Of a stretch of 64,000 nucleotides of DNA, positions 8,105 to 16,963 are shown piece by piece. Made by a program: the position numbers and the translations under genes. The DNA lies in assembly GCF_016591715.1 (NCBI RefSeq), contig NZ_AP024109.1:3100001-3164000 (forward strand), read 5' to 3'. The DNA comes from Mesorhizobium sp. J8 (lineage in GTDB: Bacteria; Pseudomonadota; Alphaproteobacteria; Rhizobiales; Rhizobiaceae). Position 1 is the stretch's first letter; every line of letters starts with the position of its first letter. A model generated the notes under the pieces. It saw only the letters and a program-made list of their open reading frames with translations. It had not been told where the DNA came from and searched no databases.

Positions 8105-11100
8105 ATGCGCCGCACACTGCTTGGCGCTATCTCGATGGCCGCGCTAGGACTGTCGTTGTTGGCAGCGGATCCCGCGAATGCGTCTTCGTCTCAGTGGACC
8201 GGCGCCGCGTCGACCGACTGGTTCGACTCCGCCAACTGGTTGGGGGGCGTGCCGGATAGCTCGGCCAGCGCGGTTATCGACACCTCCGTGCCCAACGCTG
8301 CGACAGTCTCCGCCCCTGATGCAAAGGGATATGTCATCGTTGTCGGCAACAGCGGCGCTGGTTCGCTGACGATTCAGAACGGTGGCGCAGTGAGCGACAC
8401 CTACGCGTACGTCGGCTATGGTGCTGGCTCGACGGGCACGGTCACCGTCGACGGAGCGGGCTCGACCTGGACCAGTCTCGGCATCCTTGCAGTCGGAGCC
8501 CTCGGCTCAGGCACGCTAACGGTCCAGAATGGGGGGCTTGTGGACGTTTTCGCGACCCTCGTAGCAGACCTTCCCGGTTCGGATGGAACGCTTAATATCG
8601 GGGCCGCGTCCGGTCAGACGGCGGCAGCGCCTGGCATGCTCAATACCACCTCGGTTATATTCGGGGACGGGTCCGGCAGCGTCGTTTTCAACCATACCGC
8701 TGAAAATTACGAGTTCGCGCCAGAGATCTCGGGCACGGGTGCGGTGATGGCCGAGGCCGGAACCACGATCCTCACCGGCGTCAGCGACTATACCGGTCCC
8801 ACTATCGTCGACGGCGGCGAGTTGCGGATCGACGGCTCCACCGCCAGCGCCGCCACGGTCAACACTGGCGGAACGCTCAGCGGCGGCGGCTCCATCGGCA
8901 ACTCCGTCACTATCGACACTGGCGGCACGCTCTCGGGTAGAAGCGGATCGACGTTGAAGATGGGCAGCCTGATGATGAATGCCGGCTCCAAACTCGACGC
9001 TGCGCTAGGGGCGCCAACGGCTACCCCCCTTTTTGACGTCTCCGGTGACCTGTCGTTTTATGGCGTTACTCTCAACATAACCGACGCTGGCGACTTTGGC
9101 GCGGGGGCCTATCGCCTGTTCGACTACGGTTCGACGCTCACGCTGGCCAACGGTGGGATCACGGTCGGAGCAACTCCCCCTGGCACGAGCAATTTCACGA
9201 TCCAATATTTCATCGGCTCCAGGCAAATCAACCTGCTGTATCTGAATGGCGCTGAATTCAGTTTCTGGGATGGCGGCGATCCGGCGCTGCATCACAATGG
9301 CGCGGTCGATGGCGGCTCTGGCGTCTGGCGCGCCGACGGGAGCAACTGGACACAGGTCGATGGCGCGGTGAACGGGTCTTACAAGCCCAATCCGACCTTC
9401 GCGGTGTTCCAAAACGTCGGCGGCGTCGTGACCGTGGACGCCTCGGCCGGTGCAATCGCCGTGACGGGAATGCAGTTCGCCGCCGACGGCTATCGGGTGG
9501 AAGGCGATTCCATCGACCTGCAGGGGTCGGGCGGATCCACCACGATCCGGGTTGGCGACGGTATTGTGTCGGGCGCTTCCTACACCGCGACCATCGCTTC
9601 TGCGCTGACAGGCGGCAGCCAATTGGTGAAGAACGATTTCGGCACGCTGATCCTGACTGGGACGAGCAGCTATTCCGGAGACACCACCGTTGCCGCCGGC
9701 AAGCTCGTGGTCGACGGATCGATCGCCTCGGGCCTCACGAGGGTGAACAGTGGCGGGACACTGGGAGGTAGTGGCGCGGTCGGTGGGGCGACCATCGACA
9801 GTGGCGGCACGATCGCTCCCGGCAGCGGCGGGATCGGCACGTTGTCGGTACAAGGAAACTTAACAATGTCGGCAGGCTCGCATATGGCGGTCGATATCGA
9901 TGGTATTGGGGCATCCGATCTAATCGCGGTCTCCGGCTCGGCCGACATCACCGACGCGGCGCTCGGTGTCTCGGCACTAGGCGTCAGGATGGGTCGCTAC
10001 ACGATCGTGACGACGGGCTCCGGCCTGGCCGGAACTTTCGGTTCCGTCACGGGGACCGTTTCGAGTTCCGCCTTCCTCGGGGTGACTGGCAGCTACGACA
10101 CCTACAACGCCTATCTCGACGTGCAACTGACGCGCGACTTCGCGGATGCCGGCCTGACCCGCAACCAAAAGGCCGCGGCCGATGGCATTCAGAGCCTGGC
10201 GGGCGGCGATCCGCTCTTCACGGGCAATGCTCTCTACGACGCGATCCTCGCCTTGCCCACCGACGTCGCCGCCCGCAATGCCTTCGACCAACTCTCCGGC
10301 GAGGTCCATACCTCGGCAAAGACGGCGCTAGTCGAGGACAGCCAGTTCACTCGCGATGCCGCGGCTAACCGTATCCGTGCGGCTTTTGCGGCCGTCGGTG
10401 CTTCGCAGGCGCCGGTCCTGGCTTACGCGGATTCTGCCAACGTAGGGGGAGCGGGGGCCTTCGCGTCGCTCGATCCTGGCGCCACCGCGGCAATCGCCGT
10501 GCCGGCGACCACCGATCGCCTCGCCATATGGGGACAGGGCTTTGGCGGCTGGGGCAATACCGGCGATGACGGCAATGCCGCGCGCCTCTCGAATTCGACC
10601 GGCGGCTTCCTTTTCGGCGGCGACGCGTCCGTCTTGGATACGTGGCGGCTCGGGATGATGGCCGGCTACAGCCGCACCGAATTCCAGGTGAAGGACCGTT
10701 CCTCCTCTGGCGCGAGCGACAACTATCATCTCGGCCTCTATGGCGGCACAAGCTGGAATGCACCAGGGGGTGATCTCGGCTTCCGCGCCGGCATGTCCTA
10801 TACTTGGCACGATGCCTCGACCAGCCGCTCGGTCGCCTTCCCCGACTTCAACGACAGCCTGAAGGCAGACTACCGCGCAGGGACGGCTCAGGCCTTTGGC
10901 GAACTCGGCTATGGCTTCCGCTCCGGCAATGTCGGCTTCGAGCCCTTCGCCAACCTTGCGTATGTGAACCTCCATACCGACGCGTTTACAGAGCAGGGCG
11001 GGGCGGCGGCGCTGCAAAGCGCGGCCACCAACACCGGCGTGACCTTCACCACGCTCGGCCTGCATGCCTCGACCGATTTCGCGCTGGGCGACACCTCCGC

Positions 11101-11350
11101 GACGCTTCGCGGCATGCTCGGCTGGCGGCATGCCGTCGGCGATACGACACCGCTTTCGACCTTTGCCCTTGCCGGCGGCGCACCCTTCGCGATTGCGGGC
11201 GCGCCCATCGCTCGCGATGCGGCGGTGGTGGAAGCCGGCCTCGCCTTGAACCTGACGCCTGCCGCGACCCTCGGCGTCTCCTATAGTGGCCAGTTCGGCT
11301 CGGGCCATTCTGATCAATCCCTGCGTGCCGACTTTAATTGGAAGTTCTAA
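8105..11350 (+). CDS. Autotransporter (type Va) with PATR repeats and C-terminal beta-barrel
   Basis: I choose ATG 8105 because it begins a clean signal peptide (MRRTLLGAISMAALGL…ANA). The frame is open from 7937, so a longer leader is possible. The passenger is a Gly/Ser/Thr-rich beta-helix-type region with DUF/ESPR-like repeats and at least two passenger-associated-transport-repeat segments (for example LTGVSDYTGPTIVDGGELRI and LTGTSSYSGDTTVAAGKLVV). The last ~280 residues form the autotransporter barrel (RLAIWGQGFGGWGN…), ending in the classical aromatic terminus NWKF. The passenger is expected to be exposed at the outer-membrane surface. The function could be adhesion or matrix interaction. 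No protease triad was noticed. Confidence 0.93.
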   Translation: MRRTLLGAISMAALGLSLLAADPANASSSQWTGAASTDWFDSANWLGGVPDSSASAVIDTSVPNAATVSAPDAKGYVIVVGNSGAGSLTIQNGGAVSDTYAYVGYGAGSTGTVTVDGAGSTWTSLGILAVGALGSGTLTVQNGGLVDVFATLVADLPGSDGTLNIGAASGQTAAAPGMLNTTSVIFGDGSGSVVFNHTAENYEFAPEISGTGAVMAEAGTTILTGVSDYTGPTIVDGGELRIDGSTASAATVNTGGTLSGGGSIGNSVTIDTGGTLSGRSGSTLKMGSLMMNAGSKLDAALGAPTATPLFDVSGDLSFYGVTLNITDAGDFGAGAYRLFDYGSTLTLANGGITVGATPPGTSNFTIQYFIGSRQINLLYLNGAEFSFWDGGDPALHHNGAVDGGSGVWRADGSNWTQVDGAVNGSYKPNPTFAVFQNVGGVVTVDASAGAIAVTGMQFAADGYRVEGDSIDLQGSGGSTTIRVGDGIVSGASYTATIASALTGGSQLVKNDFGTLILTGTSSYSGDTTVAAGKLVVDGSIASGLTRVNSGGTLGGSGAVGGATIDSGGTIAPGSGGIGTLSVQGNLTMSAGSHMAVDIDGIGASDLIAVSGSADITDAALGVSALGVRMGRYTIVTTGSGLAGTFGSVTGTVSSSAFLGVTGSYDTYNAYLDVQLTRDFADAGLTRNQKAAADGIQSLAGGDPLFTGNALYDAILALPTDVAARNAFDQLSGEVHTSAKTALVEDSQFTRDAAANRIRAAFAAVGASQAPVLAYADSANVGGAGAFASLDPGATAAIAVPATTDRLAIWGQGFGGWGNTGDDGNAARLSNSTGGFLFGGDASVLDTWRLGMMAGYSRTEFQVKDRSSSGASDNYHLGLYGGTSWNAPGGDLGFRAGMSYTWHDASTSRSVAFPDFNDSLKADYRAGTAQAFGELGYGFRSGNVGFEPFANLAYVNLHTDAFTEQGGAAALQSAATNTGVTFTTLGLHASTDFALGDTSATLRGMLGWRHAVGDTTPLSTFALAGGAPFAIAGAPIARDAAVVEAGLALNLTPAATLGVSYSGQFGSGHSDQSLRADFNWKF

Positions 11351-11497
11351 TCAGCGGCCCGAGGTACTGGCCCCGAAAAACTAAAGCAACTCAGGATGGC
11401 GCGACGATAACGTTAGTAAATACTAATTTTGTTGAACGACTCTAAGATGGAGAGGCCAGCGTGGCCGCAAGTCCGGTGCGCCTATCGGGGATTGGGG

Positions 11498-14023
11498 ATG
11501 ATCGGGGCTGTTAATGCGTGCGGCACTATGCAGGGATGGCGCGCGATCATGCTGGCTTGTGTCGCGTTCGCATCATTGACTTCCTTGTTTGTCCCCGCCT
11601 TTGCGGCGGCGGCGCCAAGCGTGACGATCGACCAGGCCGCCGGCCAGAGCGACCCAGCCACGTCAGGGCCGATCCTCTTCGACGTCGTCTTCAGCGAGGC
11701 CGTGACCGGCTTCACCACAGGCGATGTGGATCTGTCCTCCAGCACCGCCGGGGGCTCGCTAGCCGCCACCGTCACCGGATCGGGCAGCACATATACTCTC
11801 TCGGTCAGCGGCATGACGACCGGGGGAACTGTGGTCGCCTCCATCCCCGCCGGAGTGGCTGTCAATAGCGCCAGCATCGCCAACACCGCCTCGACCAGCA
11901 CCGACAACACCGTTGCCTTCACGGGTCCGACTATCCCGCCGGTGGCCAACAACGTCTCTATCGCAGTGGCCTATGGCAGCACCAACAACCCGATTACCCT
12001 GAACATCACAGGCGGTGCAGCAGACAACGTTGCGGTCGCCACCGCCGCGGGCCATGGCCTTGCAATCGTCTCGGGGACGTCGATCACCTATACGCCAAAC
12101 GCCGGCTACAGCGGGCCTGATAGCTTCACCTATACGGCGACCAACACCCACGGGACATCGGCGCCCGCCACGGTCACCATCAACGTGAGCCCCCCAACCA
12201 TCACGATCTCGCCGGCCTCGCTGCCCGGCGCGATCGTCGGCACGGCGTATTCGCAGACATTGACGGCCAGCGGCGGCACAGGCCCCTATAACTTTTCCGT
12301 CAATGCCGGCTCCGTGCCCTTTGGCACCAGCTTCAGTTCCGATGGCCTGCTCTCCGGCACGCCAACCGTCGCCAGCACGTTCAATTTCACCGTCAGAGTG
12401 ACCGATGCCTACGGTTTCACCGGCGCTCAGGCATATTCGGTGGTGGTAATTAGCCAGACGCCCACGACAACGACCCTCGTCTCCAGCCCGAACCCATCCA
12501 ACGCAGGCGACCCTGTCACCTTTGTAGCCACGGTCTCGTCCCTGGGGAGCAGCCCGGCGCCGACCGGAACCGTCACCTTCTTCGTTGACGGCGCGGCCGC
12601 GGCCACCGTTCCGCTCGCCGGCAACACGGTAAGCCTCACCACCTCGGTGCTGACAGCCGGCACGCACCCGGTCGTGGCGAGCTACGGCGGCGACGCCAGC
12701 AATGCGGCCAGCACGTCGAATGCCGTCACCCTAGAGGTGCGGGCGCAGGGCTCGATCCTCATCCGACAGACGGTTGCGGGCGGAGACGGCTCCTTCGGCT
12801 TTTCATCACCCGAACCTAGCCTCAACTTCACCATCGAAACCAGCGGTGGCATCGGCGCCAGTCCAGCCGTCTCGCTGCAGGCGGGCGCCTATTCCGTCAC
12901 TGCCGCCGACATGACCGGAGCCGGTTTCGCCCTTTCATCGATCAGTTGCAACGACGGCGACAGTAGCGGCAACCCTGCAAGCCGCAAGGCCACCATAAAC
13001 CTTGCCGCCGGCGAAAGCGTAATCTGTACCTTCGCCAGCACCAATGCGCGGGAAAAAACCGCGGATATAATCGAGGAGTTCATGGCGACCCGCGCCGGGC
13101 TGATTCTCGAGAACCAGCCAGACATCCAGCGCCGGATAGACCGGCTGAACGGTGCTGCGGGCGGCGCCGACCCGCTCGGCAGCCTGCTCGCCTATCTATC
13201 AGGCATCACCGACAGCAGAGCGGTCAATATCTCGGGCAGCCTCGCCGCGATGCGACGGTTGGGAGAGGGAGCGGCTAACAATGTCTTCGACGTGTGGTTC
13301 GCCGGCACCTACAGTCGCTTCGACATCAACGATACCGACGGCAATTTCGGCATGGTCACCCTCGGCGCCGACTATCTACTCAACAGCAATCTCCTGATCG
13401 GCGCTTTCGTCGAACTCGACCGGACAGACGGCTTTACCTCCGCCGCCGGCGGCACGGCCGAAGGTACCGGCTGGCTGACCGGTCCCTATCTCACGGCGCG
13501 GCTGTCGGACAACCTCTATCTCGACCTACTTGCCGGCGCCGGAACCTCGTCGAACCGCGTCAGCCCGACGGGTACCTATACCGACGATTTCGACGCGACC
13601 CGCTGGCTGTTCAGCGCCACCCTGCAGGGCAAATGGCAATATGACGATTGGACCTTCTCGCCACGGGCGCGCTTCTCCTATTTCGAGGAGACCTCCCACG
13701 CCTATGTCGACAGCCTGAGCGTGCCGATTCCGTCCGTCGCTACAGGTCTGGGCCAGATCGCCTTCGGTCCTGGCGTCTCATACCGGTATGTCACCGACCA
13801 GGGCATCGCGCTTGATTTCGGTCTGCGCCTCGACGGCATCTTCAAAATCGGCGACACCTCAGCGGACGGTGGCGGCGATTTCCACGGTCGCGCGGAGGCG
13901 AGCGTGGATGCCAGCATGCCCTGTGGCGCGCGACTCCGGCTGTCCGTCGCCCAAGGCGGGATCGGCGGCAACAGCGCGGACTATCTCAGCGGCCGCCTGA
14001 GGGTCTCCACCCCGCTCAACTGA
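11498..14023 (+). CDS. Secreted Ig-like-repeat protein with C-terminal autotransporter-like barrel
   Basis: From ATG 11498 the 841-aa protein has a signal peptide (…IMLACVAFASLTSLFVPAFA). It then has a series of bacterial Ig-like modules: VDLSSSTAGG/ATVTGSGSTYTLSVSGMT (Ig), TPNAGYSGPDSFTYTATN (cadherin-like), AIVGTAYSQTLTASGGTGPY…GLLSGTPT (putative Ig, He_PIG type) and FVATVSS…PTGTVTFFVDG (Big_3_5). The last ~260 residues (AGTYSRFDINDTDGNFGMVT, then alternating strands) look like an autotransporter barrel, but the chain ends in PLN rather than an aromatic residue. The frame opens at 11429, upstream of the signal peptide. It follows the other autotransporter by ~150 bp. Probably a surface adhesin. 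Confidence 0.85.
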   Translation: MIGAVNACGTMQGWRAIMLACVAFASLTSLFVPAFAAAAPSVTIDQAAGQSDPATSGPILFDVVFSEAVTGFTTGDVDLSSSTAGGSLAATVTGSGSTYTLSVSGMTTGGTVVASIPAGVAVNSASIANTASTSTDNTVAFTGPTIPPVANNVSIAVAYGSTNNPITLNITGGAADNVAVATAAGHGLAIVSGTSITYTPNAGYSGPDSFTYTATNTHGTSAPATVTINVSPPTITISPASLPGAIVGTAYSQTLTASGGTGPYNFSVNAGSVPFGTSFSSDGLLSGTPTVASTFNFTVRVTDAYGFTGAQAYSVVVISQTPTTTTLVSSPNPSNAGDPVTFVATVSSLGSSPAPTGTVTFFVDGAAAATVPLAGNTVSLTTSVLTAGTHPVVASYGGDASNAASTSNAVTLEVRAQGSILIRQTVAGGDGSFGFSSPEPSLNFTIETSGGIGASPAVSLQAGAYSVTAADMTGAGFALSSISCNDGDSSGNPASRKATINLAAGESVICTFASTNAREKTADIIEEFMATRAGLILENQPDIQRRIDRLNGAAGGADPLGSLLAYLSGITDSRAVNISGSLAAMRRLGEGAANNVFDVWFAGTYSRFDINDTDGNFGMVTLGADYLLNSNLLIGAFVELDRTDGFTSAAGGTAEGTGWLTGPYLTARLSDNLYLDLLAGAGTSSNRVSPTGTYTDDFDATRWLFSATLQGKWQYDDWTFSPRARFSYFEETSHAYVDSLSVPIPSVATGLGQIAFGPGVSYRYVTDQGIALDFGLRLDGIFKIGDTSADGGGDFHGRAEASVDASMPCGARLRLSVAQGGIGGNSADYLSGRLRVSTPLN

Positions 14024-14399
14024 ACCGAAGGGCGCGGCAATCGCAACCTATCTCCGGGAGGGGCCCTTCATGTTCAGCGGAATTATCGGCGTTATCAGAA
14101 TGGCACTTCCCAACCAACTCCGGCGAGGGGGACCGTTCCAGCGGTCCAGGCGTGGTCGACAAACGCAGCACTTCGCCCCCCGATGTCTTGAAAATATCGG
14201 CAGCGGCATCGGTGATGCCTTCCACATCCTGGCGCATGGCAGGCAAATGGGCGGTGATTCGGTAAGCTTGCGCCCTGCCGGGGACAGTTCGGCCTTTGTT
14301 ACCCCGGTCTACACGACTTCCGAGTATCGGCGCATATCAGACTCCGGGGCCACGATCAAAAAACCTGACGACTGCCGAAGGTCCATTTCAGTGGCTCGG
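14024..14399. other. Intergenic region, no recognisable gene
   Basis: A 124-codon frame starts at ATG 14070 after GGGAGGGGCC and runs to 14444, through the direct repeat. Its product is low-complexity and Arg/Ser-rich with no family resemblance. I treat the region as non-coding or decayed. Confidence 0.4.
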
Positions 14400-14461
14400 C
14401 CCCGCAACCAATTTTATCATAAATCAATAACCGTGCCGGTCTGACCAGGGTGGTTTTTGCG
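14400..14461 (+). repeat. Direct repeat copy 1: tRNA-3'-end-like sequence plus terminator
   Basis: The sequence starts CCCCGCAACCA, continues with an AT-rich stretch (TTATCATAAATC) and ends in a hairpin with T-run (ACCGTGCCGGTCTGACC…GGTTTTTGCG). A near-identical copy lies at 27147-27209, in the same orientation. The CCCCGCAACCA start followed by a terminator looks like the 3' end of a tRNA or tmRNA gene with its terminator, the usual target left behind by site-specific integrases. No tRNA body precedes it here. Confidence 0.6.
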
Positions 14462-14489
14462 CTTTAGGTACCGTCAAAACACGGCCGGC

Positions 14490-14941
14490 CTAAGCCTTGG
14501 TGTTCCGTTTGGCGGGAGCTTTTTCGGCAGACGTTGCCGCCGGCTTTCGGCCAAGCCCCATCCATTTGGCCAATTGCGATCGTGAAGCTGAGCTGGGCGC
14601 CACCATCGGGTAGCCCGACTTCAAGCCCTACTTCTCACGATACTCATCTGGCGTAAGGCCGTAGTACACGCCAAGATGGCGCTACAGCGATTTGAACTTT
14701 TTGCCGTCTTCGAGGCAGATGATATAATCTGGGAACACTGATCGCTTCGGATTGACTGCGGGAATCAGGGCTGGCGTCTCGCGTTCGGGTAGCCCTCCGA
14801 GTTTAGAATGCGAGGAATTCACGCTTTCGATAAGCGCCGGAAGTGACGCATCGGCACCGCGTTTTTGCTTACGTATGCGGACACGATGTGCGCCGTGAGC
14901 TCGATCACTTGGCTTCGGCCGTTCTCAATCTTTTCAGACAT
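14490..14941 (-). pseudogene. mucR: MucR/Ros-family regulator, inactivated
   Basis: Minus-strand translation from ATG 14941 gives MSEKIENGRSQVIELTAHIV, then VSAYVSKNAVP, a clear MucR N-terminus. A frameshift near 14850 moves the reading frame to PALIESVNSSHSKLGG. The zinc-finger block DYIICLEDGKKFKSL is followed by an in-frame TAG in place of the usual Lys, then RHLGVYYGLTPDEYREK and a second TAG in place of Trp. The C-terminus GYPMVAPSS…GLGRKPA is intact. So the gene has one frameshift and two amber codons. MucR homologues repress exopolysaccharide, motility and cell-cycle genes. This copy cannot make a full protein. Confidence 0.88.
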
Positions 14942-15202
14942 GCAATAGCTCCCCGCGATACCCGAACTCTCTTAGCCGGTTTCACCAACAAGGCTACGAT
15001 TTTTTGTCACAACCCTCGTCTCGACCGCCGTTTGTCCACGGGCGTCCAGTCTGCTTTGAGTCGGGGATTGAGCGGCACGGTGAAGGGCCGCAAATTCTCG
15101 CGCGCTCCCCTCGCGCGTAGACGCCAAGTTCTGGCCTCTTTAGGCCCACGGGCGGTGGCCCACAGGCCGATCCTCCGGATCGTAGAGCTTTACGATCTCA
15201 GG
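14942..15202. other. Short region between mucR remnant and response regulator
   Basis: No gene is seen. It holds the former mucR promoter and the 3' flank of the response regulator. Confidence 0.35.
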
Positions 15203-15589
15203 CTAGTGCTCTCGAGAACCTGTCTCGTTGAGCAGGGTTGCAAGCCCTGTAATGATTTGCTGCATGACGAACGGCTTTTGAATCATGAGGCTGTTGGGTA
15301 CCCCCATTGAAGCCCAGTCTACCGCCCTGTCGCCGCTCATGTAGATGACAGGGAGAACTGGGCTGACCTCTCTGAGGTGTTTCGCCACTTCCCAGCCGTC
15401 AGGACCAGCCCCAAGTCTGATATCTGTTACAACGGCGATGACATGCTGCGGATCAGCATCGAACGTCTGAATAGCTTGGGCGCCATTGCGGGCGGCAATC
15501 ACAACGAAGCCCGCTTCTTCAAGCGCATCCTCAATGTCGAGCAGGATCAGGGCCTCGTCCTCGACAACCAGCACAGCGCCCAACTTCAT
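15203..15589 (-). CDS. Stand-alone response regulator receiver (CheY-like)
   Basis: The 128-aa protein is a single REC domain. The acidic pair is E10/D11 (VVEDEALI), the phospho-acceptor is D56 (VVTDIRLG), the switch Ser is S85 (YMSGD) and the conserved Lys is K105 (QKPF). There is no output domain. It resembles the small receivers partnered with HWE kinases in rhizobia. Two such kinases are encoded 3-4 kb away, so a phosphorelay partnership is plausible. Confidence 0.9.
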   Translation of the reverse strand: MKLGAVLVVEDEALILLDIEDALEEAGFVVIAARNGAQAIQTFDADPQHVIAVVTDIRLGAGPDGWEVAKHLREVSPVLPVIYMSGDRAVDWASMGVPNSLMIQKPFVMQQIITGLATLLNETGSREH

Positions 15590-15794
15590 TGTGAATGCCC
15601 CTATCCCCTAGGGCTATCGAACTCGCGAGGACACCAAATGGTTCCATCGTCAACATCATTTGTTAAGAGTGGGCGATTTTTATATACTTAGCCGTGGAAG
15701 CGGCCTATTGTGCTTTATCGCTGACCACTAATGTTGGACGTCAGCGGCTGAGAGACAGCTACGTGCTCCCGTCTGTACAGACCGGAGTTCGCTG

Positions 15795-16007
15795 TTGAAC
15801 CATCATTTCAAGGTCATCCGTGAGATCGTGGTTCGCCGGTCGTCAAACAGCGTCGAACACGCGCAGCTAGTTGCCGGGTCGAGAGAATGCATTGCTCGCT
15901 CCAGGTTTTTGCTGGTCGCCACAAGGCGGCAGATCGACACGCCTGGACGGCCCGACCAGGCTTGGCTTCCGTTCTTCGCGGAGGCTGTCAATGGCGCCGC
16001 CAGGTAG
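15795..16007 (+). CDS. Small hypothetical protein (uncertain)
   Basis: A 70-codon frame with a TTG start (MNHHFKVIREIVVRR…) contains a helical segment, VAGSRECIARSRFLLVATRR, like small rhizobial 'SRxxIxxSRxLL' proteins often found near two-component genes. It overlaps the start of the next small gene by 17 bp. No strong ribosome-binding site is seen. It may be a real small gene or a remnant. Confidence 0.35.
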   Translation: MNHHFKVIREIVVRRSSNSVEHAQLVAGSRECIARSRFLLVATRRQIDTPGRPDQAWLPFFAEAVNGAAR

Positions 16008-16197
16008 AAACCCTTCGAATGCCCCAACCGTCGCTCGGCTCGTACAGGAAACCGGTATTACCGAGTCCCAAGCCTGGGAGCTTATCGCTCTGCTCGGTCC
16101 GAACTGGTCGTCGCTAATCCGCGAAGCTAGGGCGCACCTTGGGGACCGAAAGCCGCTCGGCCCGGACGCGTTCGGACTGCCGCCGCAATTCCTTTGA
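15991..16197 (+). CDS. Small DUF3606-like protein
   Basis: The ATG at 15991 is preceded by GCGGAGGCTGTCA, a good ribosome-binding site at proper spacing. I prefer it to the longer open frame from 15871. The 68-aa product (MAPPGRNPSNAPTVARLVQE…) has a helical centre, ETGITESQAWELIALLGPNW, that resembles DUF3606-type small proteins of rhizobia (short helix, TxxQ/E, helix). The function of that family is unknown. Confidence 0.5.
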   Translation: MAPPGRNPSNAPTVARLVQETGITESQAWELIALLGPNWSSLIREARAHLGDRKPLGPDAFGLPPQFL

Positions 16198-16317
16198 CGC
16201 TTCAATCTGAAGTCTTGCCTCGGCAATGACCCTTCGGCTTTCCAGGCGCGCCAGTCGTGCCTGGATAATGACGGTAGCGATACGATCCTCCGGAGCGCTC
16301 CTGTCGCCCCCGCTCAT
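16114..16317 (-). CDS. Possible small helical protein
   Basis: From an ATG at 16317 this frame gives MSGGDRSAPEDRIATVIIQA followed by an Arg/Ala-rich helix, 67 aa. It overlaps the plus-strand small gene by 84 bp at its 3' end, so probably only one is real. Composition is protein-like but I recognise no family. Confidence 0.3.
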   Translation of the reverse strand: MSGGDRSAPEDRIATVIIQARLARLESRRVIAEARLQIEASKELRRQSERVRAERLSVPKVRPSFAD

Positions 16318-16443
16318 GGCCGACCTCCACATCCTGATGCCCTTCAATACGGATTAGAACGCCGGAGGGATCACCACATTGATTTTGATGAGACTGATGC
16401 TCAACTCGGCGCTTGGCCGAGGCAGTGCTAGCGCCCGCCAAGC

Positions 16444-16620
16444 GCAACTTTGGTCGTTCCGCTCGCCAACAAGCTGGCCCGGATCGCCTGGGCGGTGACG
16501 GCACTTTCGTTCATGGCGGCGATCGACGATCCGTCGTGCTTCCGCCGCTCGCGCGACATTGCGGCCCACTTGTGCCTGACCGAGTCCGTCTTCGTGGAGC
16601 GACATTGTAGTTGCCAATGA
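16444..16620 (+). mobile_element. IS110-family transposase remnant (rearranged)
   Basis: One plus-strand frame spells VVPLANKLARIAWAV, which is C-terminal in IS110 transposases, directly joined to TALSFMAAIDDPSCFRRSRD and IAAHLCLTE, which lie upstream of it in intact proteins. The two pieces are in permuted order, so this is a rearranged or doubly inserted fragment. No element ends were identified. Confidence 0.6.
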
Positions 16621-16735
16621 TCGGGGACGGGAGCGCCCCGGGGTCGGCCTCGGAGCACTCCGTCGCGTCAAGCCTCTGGGCGGTTCGCCGACCGGCCAGT
16701 CGGTGATGCGGAGGGCTAAGGCGGCAACGTCATCC

Positions 16736-16951
16736 TCACCGACGAGAATGGCGATGTCGCGTTTTGCTACCGTTGGTGTTCCTTTGTTTCAATGACCTCA
16801 CGTCAATCGCGATCGATGCAATTGCACACGATTCATCCTCAGTATCCTGTAAATCATCGGCCGATGTTGGTTCCTGAAGGAAAGGCCGGAGATCGGTGGC
16901 TGGTCCACGAGACAAATCATCGAAATTCCCTACCTCGATCGGCTTCGGCAC
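16736..16951 (-). CDS. Possible small acidic protein downstream of the sigma factor
   Basis: A GTG-initiated 71-codon frame begins 12 bp after the ECF41 sigma stop on the same strand. The product (VPKPIEVGNFDDLSRG…) is acidic in the middle and basic at the end. I do not recognise it. Position suggests possible co-transcription with the sigma factor. Confidence 0.25.
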   Translation of the reverse strand: MPKPIEVGNFDDLSRGPATDLRPFLQEPTSADDLQDTEDESCAIASIAIDVRSLKQRNTNGSKTRHRHSRR

Positions 16952-16963
16952 GACATCACTGCT

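Noticed and set aside
9005..11317. Several long minus-strand frames under the autotransporter
   Set aside because: Shadows produced by GC-rich codons; no family features and no ribosome-binding sites.
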